Positions 9,396-18,621 of a stretch of DNA of 64,000 nucleotides are shown in pieces. Both the position numbers and the translations under genes were made by a program. Where the stretch lies: contig OZ244789.1 of the NCBI GenBank assembly GCA_965219705.1, forward strand, positions 434,001-498,000, in the 5' to 3' direction. Below the pieces are notes generated by a model. That model was not told the origin of the DNA, did not search any database, and saw only the letters and a program-made list of their open reading frames with translations. The stretch's first letter is position 1, and every line of letters starts with the position of its first letter. This DNA comes from JAJECS01 sp965219705. GTDB taxonomy: Bacteria > Chloroflexota > UBA11872.

Positions 9396-9636
9396 AGGAC
9401 TCGTGCCATCACGCCGAGCGTCTTGAGGCGTCTGCGGTAGCCGGCGAACCGAGTCACGACTCCCCCATGCGCAGCCATGAGGGGCCGCGAGCCGGCCAGA
9501 GCGACTCACTGTCAGCTGGCTCGTATCCGCGTCGAATCCGGTGCCTGTGTAGTAACATTGCTTGCTTGCGCTGCCAGCTCGGAAATGGCAATTTTCCGAA
9601 TCCGGCGCATCCATATGACTACATGAGGGTTAGAAG

Positions 9637-11841
9637 TTGACTGAATCCCTCGCCCGAATCAGTGCGCGAAGGCCCTGGATAACTATCGGTGTATGGGGTG
9701 TGCTTGTCGTAGTCGGACTCGCACTCGTTCAGAATCTCTTGGCCAGCGCTACTACGACCGACTTCCGGCTGGGCGGCCAATACGAATCCGAACGCGCAGC
9801 CGCCTTGCTCGAGGAGAGGTTGCGCGGCCCTAAGCCGGTGGCCGAGCTCGTCATCGTTCAATCTCCGTCGCTGACGGTCGATGATGCTGCGTTCCAAGCA
9901 AGGGTCGAGTCGCTCTATGCCCAGATCATCGCGTTGGGGCCCGACACGGTGCAGTTAGGACAGCACTACTACCTGACCAACAATCCGGTTTCGGTGTCCC
10001 CCGACCGCAAGACCACCATCATGAATTTCTTCTTGACCGGCAGCTCGGAGGAGGCCATCGAGAACGTCGGCGATGTCATGGAAATCGTCCGGGAAGCCAA
10101 CCAAGCGGATGACTTTCGCGTGCTCATCGGCGGCGACGCTAGCGTTGCCTTCGAGAACAACGAGATGAGCGCGCACGACTTGGAGCAAGGCGAGCGCTTC
10201 GGCGTTCCCATCGCGCTGATCATCCTGCTGCTGCTCTTCGGGGCAGTCGTCGCCACCCTGCTGCCCCTGGGAATGGCCATTGTCGCCATAGGCATGGCGC
10301 TGGCAGCCGTCGGGGTTATCGGTCAGGCCTTCGAGTTGATCTTCTTCGTAACGATGATCATCACCATGATCGGCCTCGCGGTGGGCATCGATTACTCGCT
10401 GCTGATCGTGTCGCGCTTCAGGGAGGAGCTGAGCCGCGGTCTCGACAAGTACGAGGCGGTCGTCAAAGCGGGCGATACCGCGGGCCGCACGGTGCTCTTC
10501 AGCGGCACGACCGTGGTGATCGCGCTGTTTGGAATGTTCATCGTCCCCGTGTCGTTCTTCCAGTCGCTGGGGCTAGGAGCCATCCTCGTGGTTATCGCCG
10601 CCCTGGCCGCGACCCTCACGCTCTTGCCCGCCTTGCTCGCCCTGCTCGGTCCACGGGTGGACTTCCTGACCATCCCATTCCTCTCAAGGTTTTCCCTGAG
10701 GGGTGCACAGGACTCCGAGGGTGGATTCTGGCTAACCATCACCCGCGCTGTAACGCGATACCCCATCGTCAGCATACTCCTCGTCGGCATTCCGATGATT
10801 GCTCTGACGTCCTTCTATTTCGGCATCAAAACCGGACTTAACGATGTCAACACCTTCCCCGACAGCTCCGAGACCAAGGAGGCGTTCATCGTCTTCGAAG
10901 AGGAGTTCTCCGTCGGCGACGTCAATCCTGCCGGCCTGCTAAGTCCCGCAGAGATTGTCATAGATGGGGATATCAGCAGTCCCCAAGTGCAGGCGGCAAT
11001 CGCGCGTCTGGCGACGTCCCTTCAGGCAGATCCCACATTCCCGATCCCGCCATCTCAGGCGGAGGTCAACGCAGCCGGCGACCTTGCGCTGGTGACGCTG
11101 CCGTTCCCAGGCAAGCCCAACAGCCGTGCGGCAACCGAAAAGATGGCCACGCTCCGCGACGTGCACGTTTCCGAAGCGTTCGAGGGCGTGCCCGCCGAGG
11201 TCTACGTTGGGGGCGCAACCGCCGAAGCCGGCGACTTCTTCGGCATCGTCGATGTGTTCACGCCAGTCGTCTTTGCGTTTGTGCTCGGCACCAGCTTCAT
11301 CATCCTGATGCTGGTCTTCCGCTCGATCGTCATCCCGATCAAAGCCATCATCATGAACCTGCTGTCCGTCGGCACGGCCTACGGTCTGCTAGTGCTCGTC
11401 TTCCAGAGGGGAGTCGCCAGGGAGTTCTTCGGATTCCAGCACGCGGAGGTCATCGACGCCTGGATACCTCTGTTCCTGTTCTCGATCCTATTCGGGCTCT
11501 CCATGGACTACCACGTCTTCCTGCTCAGCCGCATCCGCGAACGCTACGATGAAACCCAGGACAACGCCCAGGCGGTGGCCTATGGCCTCCAGTCCACCGG
11601 AAGGATGATCACCGGCGCCGCCCTGATCATGGTGGCAGTATTCGGCGCATTCGCCGCAGGTGAGACCATCGTCAATCAGCAGGTCGGATTCGGGCTTGCC
11701 ATAGCGGTGCTCCTGGATGCGACATTGGTGCGGTCGGTCTTGGTCCCAGCCAGCATGGCGGTTCTGGGCAGAAGGAATTGGTATCTGCCGTCTTGGCTGA
11801 ATTGGCTTCCCGATCTGCGAGTGGAAGCAGAAGAGGCATGA
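9637..11841 (+). CDS. MMPL/RND-family membrane transporter
   Basis: 734 aa polytopic exporter of lipids or hydrophobic compounds. The architecture is the two-fold RND repeat: TM1 (WITIGVWGVLVVVGLALV), a large extracytoplasmic loop, TM2-6 with the proton-relay motif GIDYSLLIVSRFREEL, then a second loop and TM8-12 with LSMDYHVFLLSRIRERY. The paired Asp-Tyr residues in both halves match MmpL3-type proton channels. The start is TTG at 9637 with GAGGG 7 nt upstream. It is probably co-transcribed with the MpaB-type oxygenase 46 bp downstream. The cargo is unknown. Confidence 0.88.
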   Translation: MTESLARISARRPWITIGVWGVLVVVGLALVQNLLASATTTDFRLGGQYESERAAALLEERLRGPKPVAELVIVQSPSLTVDDAAFQARVESLYAQIIALGPDTVQLGQHYYLTNNPVSVSPDRKTTIMNFFLTGSSEEAIENVGDVMEIVREANQADDFRVLIGGDASVAFENNEMSAHDLEQGERFGVPIALIILLLLFGAVVATLLPLGMAIVAIGMALAAVGVIGQAFELIFFVTMIITMIGLAVGIDYSLLIVSRFREELSRGLDKYEAVVKAGDTAGRTVLFSGTTVVIALFGMFIVPVSFFQSLGLGAILVVIAALAATLTLLPALLALLGPRVDFLTIPFLSRFSLRGAQDSEGGFWLTITRAVTRYPIVSILLVGIPMIALTSFYFGIKTGLNDVNTFPDSSETKEAFIVFEEEFSVGDVNPAGLLSPAEIVIDGDISSPQVQAAIARLATSLQADPTFPIPPSQAEVNAAGDLALVTLPFPGKPNSRAATEKMATLRDVHVSEAFEGVPAEVYVGGATAEAGDFFGIVDVFTPVVFAFVLGTSFIILMLVFRSIVIPIKAIIMNLLSVGTAYGLLVLVFQRGVAREFFGFQHAEVIDAWIPLFLFSILFGLSMDYHVFLLSRIRERYDETQDNAQAVAYGLQSTGRMITGAALIMVAVFGAFAAGETIVNQQVGFGLAIAVLLDATLVRSVLVPASMAVLGRRNWYLPSWLNWLPDLRVEAEEA

Positions 11842-11887
11842 GTTCTCCGAATCCCGGATCAGAGTTGATACGGAGGAGCACACACAC

Positions 11888-13081
11888 ATGAAGATTCCTT
11901 CTGACTACAACGATGGCTATCCAAGGGCGCGCGAAGTCGATCCCGAGATGGCGGACAACTACCTCGCGCATACGCATATTGGAGACCCAGTCGCCGAGGC
12001 GATGGCGGAAGATCTCACAGAGCTCGGTGAAAGCAAGTCATGGCGGCTCATCCAAGAAATTATGGATAACCCTGGTGACGAGGCTCGACGGGACGCGCCA
12101 GCCTCAGTGCGAGAATTCTTCGAAGATGCCGAAACCCCTCCGGAATGGCTCGACTATGCGGCGTTCGCTCCGGCCGTCCGTATGTTTCACCGGAATTCGG
12201 GAGTCGTATTGGCGGCGTTCGTCGCTGGTGTTCTGGTCGAAGGATTTACGACGAACATAGCTAAGTCTTTCTTCATCACTGGACGGGTGCGTGATCAGGG
12301 AGTTAGACGATTGGGGCAGAACAACCGCCACATGACGGAAATATTTTTCCCCGGAGGCCTCTACAGGTATGGTGATGGTTGGAAGCTTTCCGTCCGTATT
12401 CGGATGATTCATGCACGAATGCGACACCTCCTCAACAACTCGGAAGAATGGGAGACCGACGCGTGGGGTGTGCCGATTAGCGCGGCGCATCTGGGATACG
12501 CCATCTCCGCTTTTTCGGCAAGGTTGCTGAAACACATGAAGACCTTGGGTGCCGTCTTTAATGACGAAGAGAGCGAAAGTTTCATGGCCATCTGGCGCTA
12601 TTCCGGCCACCTGATGGGCATCCCCGAGACGATCCTGTTCCGTGATGAAAAGGAAGCCCTGAAGATCTATGACATTGGCCTGATGTGCGAGCCGGAAGCT
12701 CCGATCGAATCGGTGGTGATGGCCCACTCCCTGGTTAACTCGGCTCCGTTGATTGCCGGCATGACGAGTCCGGAAGCCCGCCAAAAATTGGCGAAATACG
12801 TGTACCGTATTTCGCGGGGTCTTCTCGGCAGCGACACGTCCGAGCAACTGATGTATCCCGCGCATTCGTCCTTTGGAGCGGTCGCGTGGTTTAAATTCCA
12901 GCAGCGCTACGGTCACATCACGGGCAGGCTGCTTCCATTGCTCAGAATGCTTCCGGTAAATACAGGGGATAGCAACTACACGAGGTTTACATCTTTGCTC
13001 GAGACTTCAGTGTACGACGAGGAAGGAATCCACTACAAACTGCCCGACCACGTCTACGCGGAGGAATCATCCAAGTGGTGA
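11888..13081 (+). CDS. MpaB/latex-clearing-protein-like oxygenase (DUF2236 family)
   Basis: 397 aa, mostly helical. It resembles the oxygenase MpaB / rubber oxygenase Lcp superfamily, haem-b enzymes that oxidise hydrophobic substrates. Family-like segments are MFHRNSGVVLAAFVAGVL, NIAKSFFITGRVRDQGVRRL (the Arg/Lys/Thr cluster corresponding to the haem pocket), a following NNRHMTEIFFPGG with a candidate proximal His, and PISAAHLGYAISAF. GGAGGAG precedes the ATG by about 9 nt. No signal peptide is visible. Being next to an MMPL transporter suggests handling of a lipid or terpenoid. The precise reaction is not inferable. Confidence 0.75.
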   Translation: MKIPSDYNDGYPRAREVDPEMADNYLAHTHIGDPVAEAMAEDLTELGESKSWRLIQEIMDNPGDEARRDAPASVREFFEDAETPPEWLDYAAFAPAVRMFHRNSGVVLAAFVAGVLVEGFTTNIAKSFFITGRVRDQGVRRLGQNNRHMTEIFFPGGLYRYGDGWKLSVRIRMIHARMRHLLNNSEEWETDAWGVPISAAHLGYAISAFSARLLKHMKTLGAVFNDEESESFMAIWRYSGHLMGIPETILFRDEKEALKIYDIGLMCEPEAPIESVVMAHSLVNSAPLIAGMTSPEARQKLAKYVYRISRGLLGSDTSEQLMYPAHSSFGAVAWFKFQQRYGHITGRLLPLLRMLPVNTGDSNYTRFTSLLETSVYDEEGIHYKLPDHVYAEESSKW

Positions 13082-13222
13082 GCAGCTGCGGCCAATCCTG
13101 GCGAATTCAACCCTACAACGGCCATGGAATTCGATAGTTCATCCGAGCACGTCAACAACGCAATAGGGTGATGAAATCGCACGGATCGTCCAACAAGAGT
13201 GGCCTGGAAATGGCAGTACCCT

Positions 13223-13511
13223 ATGGCGGCCTACGTAATAAATGATGTCGATATAACCGACACAGGTCTCTATGGTCAATTTCTTAAGGCAGGTCACGCC
13301 CACGGTTGAGAGTCACGGCGGAAGATTCGTGGCGCGAGGCAGTGCGATTGAAGTCATCTTGGGTGATTGGGAGCCCAAACGCATCGCCTTGCTCGAATTC
13401 GACAACGTGGAGCAGGTCCACGCCTGGCTGAACTCCCCCGAATCCACCGCGCTCGAAGACATCCGAACGAAGTCATCCAATATCAATATGGTCGTGTTCG
13501 AAGGCTTATAG
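13223..13511 (+). pseudogene. DUF1330 protein gene with a one-base frameshift
   Basis: The ATG at 13223 opens a frame reading MAAYVINDVDITDTGLYGQF, the typical N-terminus of DUF1330 (dimeric alpha/beta-barrel) proteins. It then runs into a stop after KAGHAHG. The rest of the domain (VTPTVESHGGRFVARG ... INMVVFEGL) continues in another frame to 13511. Removing one G from the GG at 13292-13293 restores a continuous 95-aa protein of normal family length. The remainder is otherwise intact. It is either a recent inactivating indel or a sequencing error. A shorter start at 13272 exists but would lack the first beta strand. Confidence 0.8.
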
Positions 13512-13659
13512 CTTTGCCGAGCTCTAGTCAACACTTCTAGCGGCCAACGCTGTCGGGGACGGGCCGTCAAGGCCGGGCTCAACCCTTAGAAGAGTCAGGG
13601 CAGGTCATCGCCAAAGAGGGTGTTAGCCCGAGCCAGGCCGCCCGGCTGGTTGCAGGAGA

Positions 13660-14046
13660 TCAGAACTCCGCGAGGGGCCTCACCTTTTCCTCGAGCCACG
13701 CACGCAGCTGACCGAACCGAAACGAGTTCGTGGCGAACAACTGCATGAAGAAGGCGTATGCCTCATCGTTGTCGCAATCGACGAAACGGCCATTCTTGCG
13801 CAGAAAAGTGTCGGTCGCGTAGAAGGCCGTGCGCTTGTTGCCGTCCACGAAGGGATGGTTCATGGCCAGGCTCTCCAAGAGCGCGGCGGCCTCGTCGAGG
13901 AGTCCGTCGTAGTAGCCAAGTTGCGGGCGCATGAGCGCCGATTCCAGCGCGCCCGCATCGCGAAGCCCTATGGAGCCGCCGAACTCGTCGATGGCGATGT
14001 CGTGTATCGCTACGACTTCCTCGACAGTCGGGAAGTCATTGGTCAC
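13660..14046 (-). CDS. Doc-type Fic toxin (death-on-curing family)
   Basis: 128 aa. The Fic/Doc core motif HPFVDGNKRTAF (about residues 63-74) is intact; in Doc these proteins phosphorylate EF-Tu. The N-terminus VEEVVAIHDIAIDEFGGS and IGLRDAGALESALMRPQ are typical of Doc. Its start overlaps the antitoxin stop by 4 nt (ATGA), so the two are translationally coupled as a type II toxin-antitoxin operon. Confidence 0.92.
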   Translation of the reverse strand: MTNDFPTVEEVVAIHDIAIDEFGGSIGLRDAGALESALMRPQLGYYDGLLDEAAALLESLAMNHPFVDGNKRTAFYATDTFLRKNGRFVDCDNDEAYAFFMQLFATNSFRFGQLRAWLEEKVRPLAEF

Positions 14047-14273
14047 GACTTGCCCAGCAGCTCTCCAAGGCGCCGGTTCTTCTCAAGGCTCGCCTGGAAG
14101 TGCGCCATCACCTCGGGCCGGACCTTCTGCCGCGCCCGGCTTTCGATGTAATGGCTCATGGCGTCTTCCAGCACCGCCTGAAAGTGGCGGCCGTCGTTGC
14201 GGGCGATCTGGCGCATCGCCGTCAACAACTCTGAGTCGGCCTGGCTGGAAAACTTCACGCGCGGCGTAACCAT
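14043..14273 (-). CDS. Antitoxin partner of the Doc-type toxin
   Basis: 76 aa, charged and helical, first gene of the pair and overlapping the toxin by 4 nt. A strong AAGGAGG lies 8 nt before its ATG. The N-terminus MVTPRVKFSSQADSELLTAM fits a small DNA-binding beta-alpha-alpha (ribbon-helix-helix-like) domain, and the C-terminal helix (FQASLEKNRRLGELLGKS) would be the toxin-binding tail. It does not look like canonical Phd. The antitoxin role comes from context. Confidence 0.75.
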   Translation of the reverse strand: MVTPRVKFSSQADSELLTAMRQIARNDGRHFQAVLEDAMSHYIESRARQKVRPEVMAHFQASLEKNRRLGELLGKS

Positions 14274-14458
14274 CGCTGAACCTCCTTACGAACTGTCTGG
14301 AGCATGCATCAATGCAACGACGGCGTCAAGAATCAGTTTGACAGAGATGGGCGGGATGGGATCAAGCGCGAAGGGTAGTTCGCGAACCGTCCCTACGCGA
14401 GGGCACCTACCCCACGGCATGAGAGCTTACTGCGGGCTGCACTCGCTTAGACTTGCTC

Positions 14459-14863
14459 ATGAGCGCCTCACTCGCCGCAGCCCTTGTCAGCGGCCTCGCC
14501 GCCGGCTTGCTTGTTGGGGTCGGCGTGGCTTGGCTGGCCCCGCGGTTGCGTCGTGCCGACAAAACTGCCGCGGATGCCGCAGGCTCCAGCGACGCGCGGC
14601 TCGCACGGGATTTCACCGTGCTGGCGGAGCTATTGGCGGAACGTCTGGCCAAGATCTGGCTGGCCGACACCCCCGGCGCGCCGGCGGCGGACGGCGACGC
14701 GCTCTATCACCACGTGCTGGAGTCCACCACAACGATCGTGCGCCAGGCGGGGGCGTCGCCAAAAGCGGCAACCGCGGTCGGCGCGCTTACCGCCAAGCGA
14801 GTGCGGCCGGGCCCGATTCGCGGCCGGCGCGACGACGGGTCGCCAGTCAGTCCGCCTGGTTAG
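14459..14863 (+). CDS. Small membrane-anchored hypothetical protein
   Basis: About 134 aa from the ATG at 14459. One N-terminal transmembrane helix (LAAALVSGLAAGLLVGVGVAWLA, shortened: residues ~5-27) is followed by a soluble helical domain (DARLARDFTVLAELLAERL) and a Pro/Arg-rich tail. No family recognised. Codon use is normal for the region, and it fits tightly against the convergent DapA-like gene (9-bp gap). No clear RBS was seen; expression is probable, not certain. Confidence 0.5.
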   Translation: MSASLAAALVSGLAAGLLVGVGVAWLAPRLRRADKTAADAAGSSDARLARDFTVLAELLAERLAKIWLADTPGAPAADGDALYHHVLESTTTIVRQAGASPKAATAVGALTAKRVRPGPIRGRRDDGSPVSPPG

Positions 14864-14872
14864 GGGCGCCGC

Positions 14873-15799
14873 CTACGCCGGAACGGCCGTCGGGGCGAAC
14901 TCCGGCAGATAGGACTTGAGCAGCGCAAAGGCGGCGTCGATCTGCGCGTCGTCATGGGATGCCTTGGGCGGTGCGACCCAGCGCTCCATAACTCCCACGC
15001 GGCTCAGCAGCCCCTTGGCGGTAGCGTGGCCGAATCCAGGCCGTGCCAGGAACAGCTCCAGGAATTCGTTGTTGCGGTTTTGGGCAGCCGCCGCGGCCTC
15101 CAGGTCGCCAGTCCGCCAGGCCTCGTAGATATCCAGATTCAACTGCGGCGCCATGTTCGGCGTCATGCCCGTGGTGGCCGCCGCGCCGGAGATGAGCGCG
15201 TGCAGGAACGTCACGTCGCCGCCGACGACGACCCGGAATTCAGGACCGCCGCGCGTGGCAGCCAGATAGCTCATCACGTTCGCCACGGAGCCCGAGCTGT
15301 CCTTGGTGCCCTGCACCCCGACGTCGCGCAGCCGCGGCAGCGTCGCCGGCTCGGCGGCGACGCCGGTCATTCGCGGGATGTTGTAGAGCAACACAGGGAC
15401 CGGCGACGCGCGAACCACGCCCCCGAAATGGCAGACGAGCTCGTCCTGCGTCATCGGAAAGTAGAACGGCGGATTCACGAGCGTGCCGTCCGCGCCCCGG
15501 TCTCCGGCCTCGCGGAGCTGCTCGTGGGTGCGGGCCACGTTGGGCTGCCCACACGCCACAATCACCGGCACGACTCCGCCGACCTCATCGACGGCTGCGC
15601 GAATGACGATCTCGCGGTCCGCGTCGTCGATGGAGGCGAACTCCCCCGTCGTCCCGAGCACCACGATCCCGTGGCAGCCGGCGTCGACGACGCGCCGGAT
15701 GAGACGCCGCAGCGCGGCTTCGTCCACGGTGAAGTCAGCGTGCAGCGGCGTGAGCAGCGCCGGAATCACCCCGTGAATGCGGGACTGAAACGTCGTCAT
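14873..15799 (-). CDS. DapA-family class I aldolase (dihydrodipicolinate synthase-like)
   Basis: 308 aa TIM barrel forming a Schiff base with a 2-oxo acid. Visible are VLGTTGEFASI (GTTGE loop), LLYNIPRMTG with the catalytic Tyr, and GTKDSSG with the Schiff-base Lys. The start is set at 15799 (MTTFQSRIHGVIPALLTPL); the longer frame to 15922 is low-complexity and overlaps the divergent aldo/keto reductase. The lysine-pathway enzyme cannot be told from catabolic relatives (N-acetylneuraminate lyase, KDG aldolase). Nearby SDR and AKR genes favour a sugar-acid catabolic role. Confidence 0.85.
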   Translation of the reverse strand: MTTFQSRIHGVIPALLTPLHADFTVDEAALRRLIRRVVDAGCHGIVVLGTTGEFASIDDADREIVIRAAVDEVGGVVPVIVACGQPNVARTHEQLREAGDRGADGTLVNPPFYFPMTQDELVCHFGGVVRASPVPVLLYNIPRMTGVAAEPATLPRLRDVGVQGTKDSSGSVANVMSYLAATRGGPEFRVVVGGDVTFLHALISGAAATTGMTPNMAPQLNLDIYEAWRTGDLEAAAAAQNRNNEFLELFLARPGFGHATAKGLLSRVGVMERWVAPPKASHDDAQIDAAFALLKSYLPEFAPTAVPA

Positions 15800-15921
15800 G
15801 AGGAATCCAAGTGCTGATGCAGGCTGGCAGCGCCCGAGTATAGGCGCCGCATCACGCGCGCGAGGTCCCGGGATGGCATCATCGCCGCGACGAGACGGCA
15901 GGCAGCGAGGAGTTGCGTCCA

Positions 15922-16866
15922 ATGGAATACGTGAACATGGGCCGTTCGGGGCTCAAGGTGTCCCGGATCGCGCTCGGATGCGGGTTCCGTGGGATGACGG
16001 ACCAGGACCTGATGGAGCGAATCATCAGGCATGCCATCGACCGCGGCATCAACTTCATCGACTGCGCGAACATCTACGTCGGGGGCGTCGGGGAGCAGGT
16101 GCTGGGGCGCGTGCTGCCAGGGCAGCGCGACGACCTGGTCATCACCACGAAGGTGACGTCGATCGTCGCGGAGGGGCCGAACGACATCGGCAGCTCGCGG
16201 TACCACATCATGCGTGAGATCGACCGCAGCCTCCGCCGGCTCCAGACCGATCACGTGGACATCTACATCGTCCACTGGCGCGATCAGACGACGCCGCTGG
16301 AAGAGACGGTTCGGGCGATGACGGATGTCGTGCGCAGCGGCAAGGCCCTGTATTGGGGCGTCTCCAGCTATCAGGCGTGGGAAGCCTGCCAGGCGCTCTG
16401 GATTGCCGACCGGGCGGTCGCGCCCGGGTTCATCACCACCCAGAACCAGTACAGCTTGCTGAGTCGCGACCTCGAGCAGGAGATTTTCCCCTTCTGCGCC
16501 GAGTTCGGCATCGGCGTGATGGCGTTCTCACCGCTCGCCGTCGGCGTGCTCAGCGGCGACGTGCAACAGGGCCAGCCAGCCCCCGCGGGCACGCTGTGGG
16601 CGCGGCAACCCCCGGGGGAATTGCAGGATCTCATCACGGACCGGGCGCAGCGGGTGATCGATCTCCTGTGCGAGATCGGCGCCGCCCATGGGCGCCATCC
16701 GACCGCCGTTGCGATCCAGTGGGTGCTCTCCCATCCGGAGGTCTCCACCGCCATCGCGGGTCCGGACACCACAGAGCAGCTGGATGACTACCTGGGTGCC
16801 GTCGGTTGGGAGTTGAGCGCCGACGATCGTGCGCGGCTCGATGAGGCCTCGGCCGCCGCGGACTAG
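15922..16866 (+). CDS. Aldo/keto reductase
   Basis: 314 aa NAD(P)H-dependent TIM-barrel oxidoreductase. MGRSGLKVSRIALG start, FIDCANIYVGGVGEQVLG with the catalytic Asp and Tyr, VITTKV with the Lys, and VDIYIVHW with the His form the AKR tetrad. The C-terminal cofactor loop IAGPDTTEQLDDYLG is present. The ATG at 15922 has AGGAG 9 nt upstream and is preferred over the TTG at 15913. Its stop overlaps the convergent SDR stop by 4 nt. Substrate unknown. Confidence 0.9.
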   Translation: MEYVNMGRSGLKVSRIALGCGFRGMTDQDLMERIIRHAIDRGINFIDCANIYVGGVGEQVLGRVLPGQRDDLVITTKVTSIVAEGPNDIGSSRYHIMREIDRSLRRLQTDHVDIYIVHWRDQTTPLEETVRAMTDVVRSGKALYWGVSSYQAWEACQALWIADRAVAPGFITTQNQYSLLSRDLEQEIFPFCAEFGIGVMAFSPLAVGVLSGDVQQGQPAPAGTLWARQPPGELQDLITDRAQRVIDLLCEIGAAHGRHPTAVAIQWVLSHPEVSTAIAGPDTTEQLDDYLGAVGWELSADDRARLDEASAAAD

Positions 16867-17639
16867 ATATTCGAGCGGGACTGCCCGCCGTCCACGTTGA
16901 TGCAGGCGCCGGTGACGAGGCTGGCCTGGTCCGAGGCGAGGAAGGTCACCACGGCGGCCACTTCCTCGGGACGGCCAAACCGCCCCATGGGCATGTCGCG
17001 CTCGACGAATGCCGCGATGCCCTCGGGATCGCGGCGCTGTCGGCGCTCCCAACCGCCGCCGGGAAACAGAATCGAGCCCGGCGCCACGGCATTGACTGTG
17101 ATGCCAAAGGACGCCAGCTCATGCGCCATCGACGTCGCCAGGCTGTTCATGGCCGACTTGGCGGCGTTGTAGGCCGGTGGGCCGCCGGCCTCGCGGCCGT
17201 AGATGGACGTGATGTGCACGATCCGGCCCCAGCCGCCGGCCTTCATGAGCGGCACCGCCGCACGGCTGGCCCGCACGGCCGCCCATAGATTCACGTCGAG
17301 CGTCGTGGACCAATGCTCATCGGTGCCCGTCATGAAGCTGGTGTCGCCAGCCGAGCCGCCGACGTTGTTCACCAGCACGTTGATGCCCCCAAGCTCGGCC
17401 ACCGTGCGCGCGACGGCCTGTGCCGGCGCGGCGGCGTCGCGAATGTCCAGCGACAGCGAGAACGCGCGAACACCGAGAGCCGAAATCTCAGCTTCGGTGC
17501 GCCGCAAGTCGTCCGCGCCTCGGGCTGCGATCGCCACGTCACAGCCCTCGGCGGCAAGCCCGAGAGCGATCTCTCGGCCGATGCCACGGCTCCCACCCGT
17601 TACGAGCGCTACGCGGTCACGAAGGCCAAAGTCCATCAA
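16863..17639 (-). CDS. Short-chain dehydrogenase/reductase (FabG-like)
   Basis: 258 aa Rossmann oxidoreductase. Cofactor motif VTGGSRGIGREI, NNVGG, catalytic Ser in ITSIYG and the YNAAKSAM (YxxxK) dyad, and the C-terminal ASLVTGACINVDGGQS that closes the family. It is convergent with the aldo/keto reductase and downstream of the metallophosphoesterase on the same strand. It could act in sugar or polyol catabolism. FabG of fatty-acid synthesis is less likely because no fab genes adjoin, although accA/accD are 1-3 kb upstream. Confidence 0.9.
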   Translation of the reverse strand: MMDFGLRDRVALVTGGSRGIGREIALGLAAEGCDVAIAARGADDLRRTEAEISALGVRAFSLSLDIRDAAAPAQAVARTVAELGGINVLVNNVGGSAGDTSFMTGTDEHWSTTLDVNLWAAVRASRAAVPLMKAGGWGRIVHITSIYGREAGGPPAYNAAKSAMNSLATSMAHELASFGITVNAVAPGSILFPGGGWERRQRRDPEGIAAFVERDMPMGRFGRPEEVAAVVTFLASDQASLVTGACINVDGGQSRSNI

Positions 17640-17700
17640 CGGCTCCTGTTCCTACACGGCGTTCAGCGGGCCGTCCACCCAACGCCCGCCTGCGTCCAGC

Positions 17701-18546
17701 CTACTGGGCAGGCTCACCGACGCGAACCAGCGACAACCGCGGCGCTTCCGCCGGCGCATTGATACGCACGGGGATCCCAACGGTGCCGACCCCGCGCGTG
17801 ATGTACACCAGCCGCCCGTCAATGTGCAGCAGCCCGCTGGCTTGGGGGAGCGACAGGCGCGTGCTGGTCATCAGCGGCCGCATGAGCGGGAGCACGATTT
17901 GGCCGCCATGCGTATGCCCGCAGACCACGAGGTCGACCTGCGTCTGCCCGAGCCGCGGTACCGCGTCCGGGTTGTGCGTCAGCAGGAGTGTGAAGGCGTC
18001 GTCGTCCGCCCCGGCGAACGCACGCGCCGCGTCATCGCCACCATGCGTCGCATCGCCGATGCCGGCAATGGCGAGCACCGCGTCGCCGATGCGGTGGTAC
18101 GCCCGCGCGTTGTCAAGCACCGTGATGCCGTGGGCCTGGAATACCTGCCGCATGAATCCCAGGGGCTGAGTGCGAATCCTAATCCACGAGGGGTCGGTCG
18201 AGGCGCGGGAGGCGAACAGATCATGGTTGCCCCAAACCGCGTAGGCGCCGTGCACGGGCTCGACAGCCGCCAGCGCCCTGGCGACGAGCGGCGCGGCGTC
18301 GACCCGATCGCTGAGATCGCCGCAAGCAAATAGGAAATCAGGCCGGGTACCGGCGAGCTTGTGCAGCGCCTTCAGGCTGGGGGTATGGGACGAGCGCACG
18401 TGAAGGTCGGACACAACCTGGACCGTCAGCCCGTTGAGCGCCGGCGGCAGCCGCGGGACAGGCACGGACACTGGCTCCGAGACGGCGACGGATTGTCGCG
18501 CGACGGACCGAGCCGCGAGCCAAAGCCCGCCGATCCCAGCCAGCAT
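17701..18546 (-). CDS. Metallophosphoesterase (YaeI/YkuE-like)
   Basis: 281 aa calcineurin-fold phosphoesterase. An N-terminal hydrophobic segment (AGIGGLWLAARSVA) anchors it to the membrane. Metal ligands appear in order: VVSDLHVRS (D-x-H), FACGDLSDR (GD), WGNHD (GNHD) and CGHTHGGQIVLP (GHTH). The motif set matches membrane-associated phosphoesterases that act on nucleotide- or lipid-linked phosphates (for example UDP-sugar or LpxH-like reactions). It follows accA with a 75-bp gap on the same strand. Confidence 0.9.
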   Translation of the reverse strand: MLAGIGGLWLAARSVARQSVAVSEPVSVPVPRLPPALNGLTVQVVSDLHVRSSHTPSLKALHKLAGTRPDFLFACGDLSDRVDAAPLVARALAAVEPVHGAYAVWGNHDLFASRASTDPSWIRIRTQPLGFMRQVFQAHGITVLDNARAYHRIGDAVLAIAGIGDATHGGDDAARAFAGADDDAFTLLLTHNPDAVPRLGQTQVDLVVCGHTHGGQIVLPLMRPLMTSTRLSLPQASGLLHIDGRLVYITRGVGTVGIPVRINAPAEAPRLSLVRVGEPAQ

Positions 18547-18621
18547 TGAGATGCGACGGACGTTCAGACCGGCAACTCACCGGGCGGGCGCCGTCCGGAC
18601 CGTCGGCGAGGGGTCGAAGGG

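Noticed and set aside
9319..9636. Prophage or island attachment at tRNA-Val
   Set aside because: No integrase, no repeated tRNA 3' end seen, and flanking genes are ordinary backbone.
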